DNA from: CBDFNC01 sp965249895
GTDB taxonomy: Bacteria > Pseudomonadota > Gammaproteobacteria > Enterobacterales > CBDFNC01
DNA: 64,000 bases
Reading direction: 5' to 3'
Assembly: GCA_965249895.1 (NCBI GenBank)
Contig: CBDFNC010000005.1
Span: 2,170,001 to 2,234,000 of the forward strand
The notes beneath the pieces were generated by a model that saw only the letters and a list, made by a program, of their open reading frames with translations, had not been told where the DNA came from and ran no database searches. Below are positions 55,125 to 62,685 of the stretch, one piece after another. Every line of letters starts with the position of its first letter. The first letter of the stretch is position 1. Position numbers and translations under genes: made by a program.

Positions 55125-55201
55125 ATCATATTTTAACTACTGGGTTGTCGAAGCGTTTCAGTCTGAAACTAACAATCTATGCCAACACCGCATGACTCTT
55201 A

Positions 55202-55236
55202 CTAATAGTTTGGAATAAATGATTCCAAACTATTAG
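55202..55236. promoter_or_regulatory. Perfect 15-bp inverted repeat upstream of the peroxiredoxin gene
   Basis: CTAATAGTTTGGAAT and ATTCCAAACTATTAG are exact complements around the 5-base loop AAATG. There is no T-run. It lies 78 bases after nudC and 98 bases before the peroxiredoxin ATG. It could be a bidirectional hairpin or a repressor operator. Confidence 0.6.
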
Positions 55237-55333
55237 CAGAAAGCCCGGCCAAGGAACTTCTACCCCAGACTGAATTGCTATAATCATTACGCCGTTGCTC
55301 TACCCAAGCGGCACCTCCCCGAGGAGAAGCATA

Positions 55334-55993
55334 ATGACAATTCGAATAGGCTCTTTAGCTCCAGATTTTACTGCAGAAACAACCCAAGGTTCGATTCATT
55401 TCCACCAGTGGCTTGCTGACAGCTGGGCGATACTTTTCTCCCACCCCAAAGACTTCACTCCCGTGTGTACCACTGAGCTGGGTTATATGGCAGGACTAAA
55501 ACCCGAGTTCCAGAAACGAAATTGTAAAGTCATTGGCCTTAGTGTGGATCCCGTAAGCGACCACACGGAATGGGTCAAAGACATACAGGAAACTCAGGGG
55601 AACTTGCCTGATTTCCCGTTAATAGGCGATAGCAATCTTGCCGTGGCCAAGCTCTACGATATGCTGCCCGCCGATGCTGGCGACAGTAGTCAAGGGAGAA
55701 CAGCCCCCCAAAACGCTACCGTGCGCACTGTCTTTATCATAGGCCCGGACAAGCAGATCAAACTAATGCTCAGTTACCCCATGAGTACAGGTCGTAACTT
55801 TGACGAGGTGCTACGCGTACTGGACTCCATTCAACTTACCGCCGCGTACCAGGTCGCTACTCCGGTAAACTGGAAGCAAGGTGAAGACGTGATTATCATA
55901 CCCGCAGTATCGGACGAAGAAGCAAAGCAGAAGTTTCCCGATGGCTGGAATGCCCCTAAACCCTATATGCGGATAGTCCCTCAGCCACATTAA
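55334..55993 (+). CDS. Peroxiredoxin, 1-Cys Prx6 type
   Basis: A 219-residue thiol peroxidase that reduces hydrogen and organic peroxides. The peroxidatic Cys45 lies in HPKDFTPVCTTELG, the Prx6-group form. The C-terminal extension (VNWKQGEDVIIIPAVSDEEA) is typical of Prx6. ATG 55334 is preceded by GAGGAGAAG, which decides it over an earlier in-frame start. It is monocistronic, flanked by hairpins. Confidence 0.94.
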   Translation: MTIRIGSLAPDFTAETTQGSIHFHQWLADSWAILFSHPKDFTPVCTTELGYMAGLKPEFQKRNCKVIGLSVDPVSDHTEWVKDIQETQGNLPDFPLIGDSNLAVAKLYDMLPADAGDSSQGRTAPQNATVRTVFIIGPDKQIKLMLSYPMSTGRNFDEVLRVLDSIQLTAAYQVATPVNWKQGEDVIIIPAVSDEEAKQKFPDGWNAPKPYMRIVPQPH

Positions 55994-56026
55994 TAACTCG
56001 GACCTTAGGTTAACAGGAAGGCGGCT

Positions 56027-56049
56027 ACATACCGCCTTCACTACATTGG
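56027..56049 (+). terminator. Hairpin after the peroxiredoxin gene
   Basis: GAAGGCGG / CCGCCTTC, 8-bp arms with a 7-base loop, 34 bases after the stop. No strong U-tract. Confidence 0.45.
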
Positions 56050-56216
56050 AAGCTGAGCCGTGATCTAAGGAGAAACTGATAATGGCTTATAGGTAAAACT
56101 TTGCCTGATTTTTATTTTTTACTGCTCAATATAAGCTAATTCCCAGGTTCACCCTCAGTGCAACTTAGGGTATTATCCCCGTCTCACGATGCCGCGCCTT
56201 TGTATTCCTTTTGGCC

Positions 56217-56232
56217 ATATGTACATATGTAC
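56217..56232. promoter_or_regulatory. Tandem ATATGTAC palindromic site in the 313-bp gap
   Basis: ATATGTAC is directly doubled and forms two overlapping palindromes (CATATGTACATATG at 56216-56229 and GTACATATGTAC at 56221-56232), 75 bases before the solute-binding-protein gene. Possible operator. The rest of this gap holds only the hairpin at 56027. Confidence 0.4.
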
Positions 56233-56306
56233 TCGGATAAGCCGGCATTTAATATGGTCAGACCGCTGCAGTTACCCTAGTAGCCACTCTGTAGGCAGGA
56301 GAGAAG

Positions 56307-57071
56307 ATGTTAAAGTGGTCGGCTAAGTTATGCTTGTTATTATTGTTTGCCGGCAATTGTATAGCCGCAGAAAAAAAATCACTTACCATAGTCACAGAGC
56401 ATAACCCCCCCTATAACTATTCCGAAGATACCAGCCCCGGCTTAGCCCCTAAGATCAAAGGTTTTTCTACTGAGATTATCAGCGAGATCCTAAACAGGAC
56501 CAAGATAAACGCCAGTATAAAGCTATACCCATGGAAACGCGCTTATCGCCTGGCCCAACTGGAAGAAAACGTACTTATATATTCCATCAGGCGCACATAT
56601 ATCCGCGAGGACCAGTTTAAGTGGGTAGGCCCTTTGGCCAATCACTCTAAATACCTTTACCGGCTTAACCACAGAACCGATATTGTCATCGGCTCACTTG
56701 AAGATGCAAAGCGGCATGCCATAGGTGGGGAGGAGGATTCGGCGACCATCCAATACTTGCTTAACCAAGGGTTTACCAAAGGGCCTAACCTGCAAATTGC
56801 ATATAGTAAGAAGTTGAACCTAAAAAAACTGCTCGCCAATCGGATTGACCTGATAGCAGGCACTGAGTTAGGGATCAGCTATTTACTCAAGCTATCCGGG
56901 TTAAATTTACTGCGACTCGACAAGGCCTATGCCTTACCAAATGAAGGCGATTATTATATGGCCTTTAGCCTTGCCACGCAGGACAGTATAATTACCCAGT
57001 TTCAGCAAGCGCTGGACGAAATAAAGCGCGATGGTACATACAAGCTGCTCCAGGATAAATACTTACTCTGA
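56307..57071 (+). CDS. Periplasmic solute-binding protein, amino-acid (SBP_bac_3) family
   Basis: A 254-residue exported protein. A signal peptide (residues 1-20, ending GNCIAAE) leads into KSLTIVTEHNPPYNY, the usual first strand and ligand loop, followed by GFSTEIISEILNRT and a C-terminal FQQALDEIKRDGTYKLLQDKYL. There are no transporter genes next to it. Stand-alone members of this family in the group often serve signalling or unknown roles, and the ligand is not evident. GGAGAGAAG precedes the ATG. Confidence 0.85.
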   Translation: MLKWSAKLCLLLLFAGNCIAAEKKSLTIVTEHNPPYNYSEDTSPGLAPKIKGFSTEIISEILNRTKINASIKLYPWKRAYRLAQLEENVLIYSIRRTYIREDQFKWVGPLANHSKYLYRLNHRTDIVIGSLEDAKRHAIGGEEDSATIQYLLNQGFTKGPNLQIAYSKKLNLKKLLANRIDLIAGTELGISYLLKLSGLNLLRLDKAYALPNEGDYYMAFSLATQDSIITQFQQALDEIKRDGTYKLLQDKYLL

Positions 57072-57161
57072 CCGTACACAACAGCCGGCAACATCAGTAT
57101 CCAACACTCTCAACTTCGCATGCCACACCCGCATTTGGCAGTCCAGCGCTCCAGCGAATAA

Positions 57162-57473
57162 TTAACTGGAAAGCTTTAACCCAACAATCCCGCTGATAAT
57201 AAGAAAAATACTGATTAGTTTGGCAATACCGGCACTTTCACCCAGAAAAATACCCACTCCAACAGTACCCACGGCACCAATACCTACCCAAACGGCATAA
57301 GCCGTACTAATAGGTAAAGATTTCACCGCAATACCCAGCAATCCTATGCTCACAAGCATAGCGCCAATTGTGCCCAGACTCGGCCATAGTTTGGTAAAAC
57401 CATAGGTGTATTTAAGGCCTACCGCCCAGCCAATTTCCAGTAGTCCAGCGGTGATCAACAGAAGCCAGTTCAT
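57162..57473 (-). CDS. gdx: Guanidinium exporter Gdx (SugE-type SMR protein)
   Basis: A 103-residue, four-helix small-multidrug-resistance protein. Glu13 in LLEIGWAVGLKYTYGFT is the essential carboxylate, and KSLPISTAYAVWVGIGAVG is the Gdx/SugE signature. It exports guanidinium in exchange for protons as an antiparallel dimer. The ATG at 57473 follows GGGAGGAG; a longer frame upstream would run through the riboswitch and is rejected. The riboswitch upstream settles the guanidinium assignment over quaternary-ammonium export. Confidence 0.92.
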   Translation of the reverse strand: MNWLLLITAGLLEIGWAVGLKYTYGFTKLWPSLGTIGAMLVSIGLLGIAVKSLPISTAYAVWVGIGAVGTVGVGIFLGESAGIAKLISIFLIISGIVGLKLSS

Positions 57474-57489
57474 CGACTCCTCCCTATTA

Positions 57490-57555
57490 AGGATGGGGTC
57501 GTCCCCGGTAATAGATCGGCTGAATGAGGTCGTCCCCAAGCCGCTTGATACTTTC
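57490..57555 (-). ncRNA. Guanidine-II (mini-ykkC) riboswitch
   Basis: On the minus strand, two short hairpins carry identical ACGA loops: GGGG-ACGA-CCTC (57547-57536) and GGGG-ACGA-CCCC (57506-57495), 29 bases apart and close to the ribosome site of gdx. Paired hairpins with ACGR loops before an SMR gene define guanidine-II riboswitches, which release the ribosome site when guanidine binds. Confidence 0.88.
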
Positions 57556-57770
57556 ACTGATCTCTAGCAGCGAAGTAACTGCCATATTAGCAAATCAGCT
57601 TACCAGAGCAAGTCGTAGCGGAAGAGTCGAAACTGATTGCTGCGGGGTTCAAGACTATGGTTAAGAAACCCAAAAAAATGCGACAGGGTTGAATTAATGC
57701 GTAACATGCGGTTTTTCCTTCATAAACACAGGCCTACCTGCCTACTCCTGTGTTTCAGGACGGACACTAG
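57556..57770. other. Intergene upstream of gdx, nothing coding seen
   Basis: It presumably contains the gdx promoter on the minus strand. CACAGG and CCTGTG form a loose inverted repeat near 57727-57752. No gene is supported. Confidence 0.35.
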
Positions 57771-57899
57771 ATTTTTCAAATAAAAAGAAATTTGTCCGAA
57801 ATACGGGACAAATTCGACATCATTCTCAAAGAAATGAAAGAAGACGGAAGTTACCAGCACATCGTTAGCAGATATTTAAAATACCAGCCTAAAAACTGA
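57771..57899 (+). pseudogene. C-terminal remnant of a solute-binding protein
   Basis: After a TAG, 42 codons run to TGA at 57897-57899 and encode RDKFDIILKEMKEDGSYQHI followed by VSRYLK. This matches the usual C-terminus of SBP_bac_3 proteins (compare FQQALDEIKRDGTYKLLQDKYL in the intact gene at 56307), but no start, signal peptide or ligand domain precedes it. It is a decayed paralogue, not a copy of the neighbour. Confidence 0.7.
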
Positions 57900-58163
57900 G
57901 TACTCACCACCTTAAATCAGGGGTCTGTGGAAAAACAGAAGGTTTGCTCAGTACTTACTGATCAGCACCGCCTTTAGGGTTTGTCCTGGTCAACTTAAAC
58001 CGGAAAATTTTCATACCTGAACGCCAGATCATTTTAGGCTTCCCACAACAGCCGTTCCGGCAACGTTCCCCTTAAATTGTGGCTAGCTTTTTACCATAAT
58101 CGCTTCGGAGCCACTCGGAAAATGACATTTATCTGTTCATTGGTTGATAGTTTTAAACTGCCA
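57900..58163. other. Intergene before the TonB-receptor hairpin
   Basis: I see no coding frame, repeat or clear Fur box here. It should hold the promoter of the receptor operon. Confidence 0.4.
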
Positions 58164-58207
58164 CACCTATATATTTATCGCGACATAAGCAGATATATAT
58201 ATAGGTG
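58164..58207 (+). promoter_or_regulatory. Large hairpin or operator directly before the TonB receptor gene
   Basis: CACCTATATATTTATC (58164-58179) and GATATATATATAGGTG (58192-58207) pair at 15 of 16 positions around a 12-base loop. The right arm ends 13 bases before the chosen ATG, next to the TGGAG ribosome site, so folding could affect translation. It could equally be an activator or repressor site in DNA. Confidence 0.6.
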
Positions 58208-58220
58208 AATGGAGTTGAAC

Positions 58221-60287
58221 ATGGACGTAAAAAAAATAGCTTACCCCGCTATTTACACAGCCCTTATGGTAAGCCCAATCGGGGCTGCCGCGAATACCAA
58301 ACCCAGCGAAAGCCAGGTTGAGACTGTCACTGTAGAAGCGCGTCACTGGAATGAAACGCTGACAGATGTCCCGGCCAGTATCACGGTTATCCAAGATATA
58401 AAATTAACGGACGGCTTAGACGTATTAGATAGTCGTATTGCCAATGTAAAGATCGAACAGTCTTCGGTACAAAAGCGTGTGGTGATACGAGGAATATCCG
58501 GCATTGACGGTGGGTTACAAGATCCTTTAGGTTATTTTGTCGACGGTGTTGCATTACCTATGGGGGGAAATCAGGCGCCGCAACTCTTTAACCTGGAGCA
58601 GCTTGAAGTCATTAAGGGTCCTCAGGGCTCTCTTTATGGCAGAAATACGGAGTCAGGTTTATTGAAGCTCACCAGTAAGGATCCTGACTGGGCGCCGTCA
58701 TTTTCCGCCAGTTTATCCAGTGCGCTCGCCGATGGTGCAAACGAGCGGGCGCCAAGTCATATTTTATCGGTGCGTGCCTCGAATACATTAATAAACGAAA
58801 GCCTGGCGGGTTCGGTGGCGCTACGACTGGAAAAAACTAAAGGCCCCTACTTCAACTTATATGATCAAGGTAATGACGGCGGAAAAACCGACGGCTGGAC
58901 GTTATCCTCAGGTTTGCAACTGCTTGCCAGCGACACTACAGATATTGATTTCAAGAGCACCCTGGAAAAAAGTAAAAATGGTAAAAGCCGTATGCGCTAC
59001 AGTACAGGCCGATTTGCGACGGACCGCTTCACCACCAACTACAACACGCCAACCTTTGATGATATCACCACGGCCATCCAATCCCTGAGGATCAACCATG
59101 CTTTCGAATCGGTTGATCTGGTTTCCATTACCGGACTCACCCACTATCGGCGGAATTTTCAGGCCGATCTTGATGCCACCAGCTTGCCGATGCCAGCAAC
59201 ATTACTCGACTTAAACAATGACATGTTGTCTCAGGAACTCCGGTTATCCTCTGCTGCCCGGGAAGACAATCTCAGGTGGCTAGCCGGGGCATATGTTTAC
59301 CGGGAGTCGTCTGACATTGCGTTTCAGATTGGCGCGCCAAGGACACTACGCCAGACCCGGATAGATCAAACCGGAGTGGCCGGCTTTGGCCAGCTAGAGC
59401 TGGATATGACACACAAGTTAAGCATGACGCTGGGCGCACGGCTGGAAAGAGTCCGCCAGCAAGGGCAGCAAGATATCTCCTCAATCAAGCTAGACAACAG
59501 CTATAGCAAAGACATAGATAAAACTGTGTTGTTGCCTAAATTAACGGTTTCCTACCATTTACCCTCAAACGATTTACTCTACGCATCTCTGGCGAAAGGT
59601 TATTTACCCGGGGGATACAACTACAATGCCGCATCCGACATAGACAGCTTTACCTATGGGTCAGAGTCCAGCACCAATGCCGAAATAGGATTAAAAGGGC
59701 ACATGCTGGGAGGCGATATAACCTTCGACTCGAGTCTCTTCCACATCATCACTAAAGACAAACAAATTGTCGATCTGGAGCCCGGAAACGTTCAACTCAT
59801 TTCCAATGCAGCGGAAACCAGGGTATATGGGGTGGAGTTCTCCCTCGATGTAAGTCTGAGCGAAACACTTTCCAGTTATGCAACGCTTGGGGCTCAAAAT
59901 GCCAAAGCTACCTCATACAAACGCAATACCCCGCAATCAGGCGCCTTGGTGGAGCAATATTTATCCGGCCACCGGCTTCCCTTAGCCGCAAATTATAGCT
60001 ACTCCCTTGGTCTGGCTTATCAAGCGCCACAGGGATTCTTTGGTCAAGTCGGCTTGAACGGATCTGGTGATTATTATTTCGATATCCAAAACAAGTTAAA
60101 GCAGCCTGCCTACGCCAAAGTGGATGCGGAAATCGGCTACCGATTTAACGAATTCACTGTCTCCCTCTGGGCAAAAAATATCTTTGATGCTGAAATAATC
60201 AGCCGCGCCGTGAACACCCCAAATGGCGTTGTGGTTGAAGATGCCGCCCCCAGATATTTTGGCCTTCAACTATCCGCCGACTGGTAA
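58221..60287 (+). CDS. TonB-dependent outer-membrane receptor (siderophore type)
   Basis: A 688-residue receptor. I use ATG 58221, which has TGGAG upstream, over ATG 58209. The signal peptide ends IGAAAN. The TonB box is near VETVTVEAR, and the plug domain runs to about residue 160 (DVPASITVIQ, RVVIRGISG, LEVIKGPQGSLYGRNTESGLL). The beta-barrel ends in FGLQLSADW with a terminal aromatic residue. Receptors of this shape take up ferric siderophores. The operon with a methyltransferase, an AraC regulator behind a Fur box and an MFS protein supports an iron role, but the ligand is not identified. Confidence 0.9.
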   Translation: MDVKKIAYPAIYTALMVSPIGAAANTKPSESQVETVTVEARHWNETLTDVPASITVIQDIKLTDGLDVLDSRIANVKIEQSSVQKRVVIRGISGIDGGLQDPLGYFVDGVALPMGGNQAPQLFNLEQLEVIKGPQGSLYGRNTESGLLKLTSKDPDWAPSFSASLSSALADGANERAPSHILSVRASNTLINESLAGSVALRLEKTKGPYFNLYDQGNDGGKTDGWTLSSGLQLLASDTTDIDFKSTLEKSKNGKSRMRYSTGRFATDRFTTNYNTPTFDDITTAIQSLRINHAFESVDLVSITGLTHYRRNFQADLDATSLPMPATLLDLNNDMLSQELRLSSAAREDNLRWLAGAYVYRESSDIAFQIGAPRTLRQTRIDQTGVAGFGQLELDMTHKLSMTLGARLERVRQQGQQDISSIKLDNSYSKDIDKTVLLPKLTVSYHLPSNDLLYASLAKGYLPGGYNYNAASDIDSFTYGSESSTNAEIGLKGHMLGGDITFDSSLFHIITKDKQIVDLEPGNVQLISNAAETRVYGVEFSLDVSLSETLSSYATLGAQNAKATSYKRNTPQSGALVEQYLSGHRLPLAANYSYSLGLAYQAPQGFFGQVGLNGSGDYYFDIQNKLKQPAYAKVDAEIGYRFNEFTVSLWAKNIFDAEIISRAVNTPNGVVVEDAAPRYFGLQLSADW

Positions 60288-60293
60288 AGAAAG

Positions 60294-61307
60294 ATGAAAA
60301 ACCACAATACAAACACTGATATGCCGCAAACAAAGTTATTTGAGCTGATGCTGGCGCCAATCCGCTGGCAAGTCCTATATACAGGCGTTGATTTAGGGGT
60401 TTTTGACGCCTTGTATCGCCCCAAGACAGCGCAACAAATCGCCGCAGAACTAAATTTAGACTCAGTTAAAACCACACTCCTGCTAGATGCTATGTGCAGC
60501 CTGGATTTCGTGGAAAAAGAGGTGGATCATTACCGCCTGATTGACGATATGGCGCCTTATCTTTTATCCCATAGCCCAACATCCATGCGTGACATGTTGC
60601 TTCATTTGGCCAAAGTAAAACACACCAGTCAGGAAACCATTACACACATTTTGACAACCGGTCAGTCCAATAACAGCGCTGCGGATTTTACTAACCCTGC
60701 ATTTTGGCAGCGCGCCGTGGCAAACCTGCGCTCGTTTCATAACAGTGTAAATAACCAGGTGGTGGTTAATATATTACAGCAATTACAGCAATGGCCTCAG
60801 GTAACAACAATGCTGGATTTAGGTGCGGGTTCGGAATCCCTTGCGGTCACGCTGTTTAAGCTAAGACCCGATATTAAAGTAAGTATTTTTGATCTACCTC
60901 CCTGCGCCAGTAAGATAAAACAGGCTCTGTCCACCGGTAATGCCGATACCGTCAGCGTTATCGCAGGAAATTACAACACAGACCCATTGGGCAAGGGTTA
61001 TGATATCGTTTGGAGCGCCATGTCGCTTTATTACGCGGATGATCTGGACGCACTATTGCTAAAGATTAAAGATTCACTTTCTCCCACGGGTTTGTTTATT
61101 AGTTTTCACGAAGGTTTGTTTAATGGCAGGACTAAGCCGGAGCAGCATGTTGTTGGCCGTTTTATTCCGGCGTTAAATGGAACCGATGTTTCTTTTGACC
61201 GGGGTTTTATTGCCAAAAAGCTTAAGGCGGCTGGTTTTAGTAAAGTAGAAAGTCGCAGCATAGATACCGCCTATGGGCCAATGGAGCTGGATATAGGTTA
61301 TCCGTAA
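60294..61307 (+). CDS. SAM-dependent O-methyltransferase (plant/caffeate-type fold)
   Basis: A 337-residue enzyme: an N-terminal winged-helix dimerisation domain (residues 15-90; LYTGVDLGVFDAL, TAQQIAAELNLD) and a C-terminal Rossmann methyltransferase with the SAM loop MLDLGAGSESLAVTLF. The expected general-base His of the O-methyltransferase family is not clear; FHEGLFNGR lies in the right region. It starts six bases after the receptor stop, so the two are one operon. It may methylate a siderophore, a precursor or another small molecule. No other biosynthetic gene is in view. Confidence 0.82.
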   Translation: MKNHNTNTDMPQTKLFELMLAPIRWQVLYTGVDLGVFDALYRPKTAQQIAAELNLDSVKTTLLLDAMCSLDFVEKEVDHYRLIDDMAPYLLSHSPTSMRDMLLHLAKVKHTSQETITHILTTGQSNNSAADFTNPAFWQRAVANLRSFHNSVNNQVVVNILQQLQQWPQVTTMLDLGAGSESLAVTLFKLRPDIKVSIFDLPPCASKIKQALSTGNADTVSVIAGNYNTDPLGKGYDIVWSAMSLYYADDLDALLLKIKDSLSPTGLFISFHEGLFNGRTKPEQHVVGRFIPALNGTDVSFDRGFIAKKLKAAGFSKVESRSIDTAYGPMELDIGYP

Positions 61308-61565
61308 TGTAAGAAAGCCGCTTTTATCGTGGAGCGGATGTCGCTTTGCAGGAGATCGGGCGAAGTCAGCGCGCGGGGTTCGCCGAACCAGTTCGGCGCC
61401 TACCAAATATACAAGCCAGCCTGCCGACTTTTGTTAATGCCCAATGTAGAAAATTTGCCCCTTAGGTTGACCCTTTGTTGTCCGGTTACGTCTACTGGCT
61501 AATCACACCTCTCTGAATTCATTGCATTTTGTAGCTTTGAACAACCACCGGTTATATTTGAATAT
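61308..61565. other. Intergene between the methyltransferase and AraC genes
   Basis: It holds one GC-rich hairpin, CGCCGAA-CCAG-TTCGGCG (61381-61398), without a T-run, which may end the receptor operon. Nothing coding is supported. Confidence 0.4.
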
Positions 61566-61584
61566 GATAATGAATATCATTATC
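61566..61584. promoter_or_regulatory. Fur box upstream of the AraC-type regulator
   Basis: GATAATGAATATCATTATC agrees with the 19-base Fur consensus GATAATGATAATCATTATC at all but two central positions. It lies 43 bases before the AraC gene, over the expected promoter. Confidence 0.8.
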
Positions 61585-61626
61585 CTGTATCAGGGTATAA
61601 CTAATTGCGCTGAGACGTGAAGAAAT

Positions 61627-62574
61627 ATGAAGACATACAATCCAATTCCGCTGTCTATAGACAAGAACTTTCTTTGTTGCGCTGCGGCGGACTTAGGTAA
61701 ATGGTCCAGAAAAAATCTACCTGAGAGCAAGGGGCTCACTGAGTTTGTCACTGGACATATCTGTAAAGATATTTCACTCACTCGCAGCGACTGTACGTTT
61801 AGCAAGGACTATCTTTCCGTCATCCATTATCCATCGGCGACCACCCTGTTGATATTTGGGTTACAGGGATACAGCCGCTTTGGTTTCTCCGATCAGGCTC
61901 TTAACCACACGGTCAGACCAGGCGACGTGTGGTTAATAAATACCAATAGTGAGAAAATCTTCCGCAGCACGCCAGCCGATATACAGACCAAAATGGCCGT
62001 TATTCGCTATTCGACACGCAGAATTGGCCAGGCTTTTAACGAGTCTGACAGTATGGAGCAGTGCTCGTCGGACGCCCAGATCCTGCGTTTAGGCCACCAG
62101 GAATCCGTCGACTTTTGGTTATCCGACTTGGTCAACAACCCCCTGGCATCGGCCACAGACAGATTGTTGGCTGAAGCTCAGGCATTGGAATTGATCGCAC
62201 GCTGGATGGGACCCAGCATTCCTGCGTCCACCAGCAATACAGCTGGGATCTCAGAACCAGAGCGTTGCCGGCTGCAGCATATAGTGGAACGCTTAACCAG
62301 CGACCTTGCTCACTCCCCCTCTCTGGATGAACTCGCAGATCTCGCTCAAATGAGCCACACGAAACTGAACCGTTACTTTAAAAAAACCTATGGCTCGACC
62401 GTGTTTAGTTGGCTGCGTGACTACCGACTAGAGCGCGCAAGGCTGTATTTAAAAGATAACAAGCGCAGCATCACACATATCGCATTCCAGTGCGGATTTA
62501 GCAGCGCGAGCCATTTTGCCCAAGCGTTTAAAAAACGTTATGCCTGCTCGCCTGCAGAATTCAGACAACAGTAA
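61627..62574 (+). CDS. AraC-family regulator, PchR/YbtA-like
   Basis: A 315-residue regulator. A divergent N-terminal ligand domain is followed by the double helix-turn-helix (about 215-312; PSLDELADLAQMSHTKLNRYFKK and ITHIAFQCGFSSASHFAQAFKKRY patterns), ending SPAEFRQQ. Regulators of this group sense a siderophore or its iron complex and activate the receptor operon. The Fur box upstream means it should be made when iron is low. A candidate target is the 16-base inverted repeat before the receptor gene. Confidence 0.88.
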   Translation: MKTYNPIPLSIDKNFLCCAAADLGKWSRKNLPESKGLTEFVTGHICKDISLTRSDCTFSKDYLSVIHYPSATTLLIFGLQGYSRFGFSDQALNHTVRPGDVWLINTNSEKIFRSTPADIQTKMAVIRYSTRRIGQAFNESDSMEQCSSDAQILRLGHQESVDFWLSDLVNNPLASATDRLLAEAQALELIARWMGPSIPASTSNTAGISEPERCRLQHIVERLTSDLAHSPSLDELADLAQMSHTKLNRYFKKTYGSTVFSWLRDYRLERARLYLKDNKRSITHIAFQCGFSSASHFAQAFKKRYACSPAEFRQQ

Positions 62575-62685
62575 CCTTTTGCGTTAGTAATTTGTTCTTC
62601 AGCTGTTCGCCAAATGGCAGAGGTTCAAGAAAAAAACGGTTATTTTCTCGCATATCCGATAGAGCAGGGAAACAAAGGTTAACCT

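Noticed and set aside
57474..57557. N-terminal extension of the gdx frame
   Set aside because: It would translate the guanidine-II riboswitch, and the SMR family starts at MNWLLLI.
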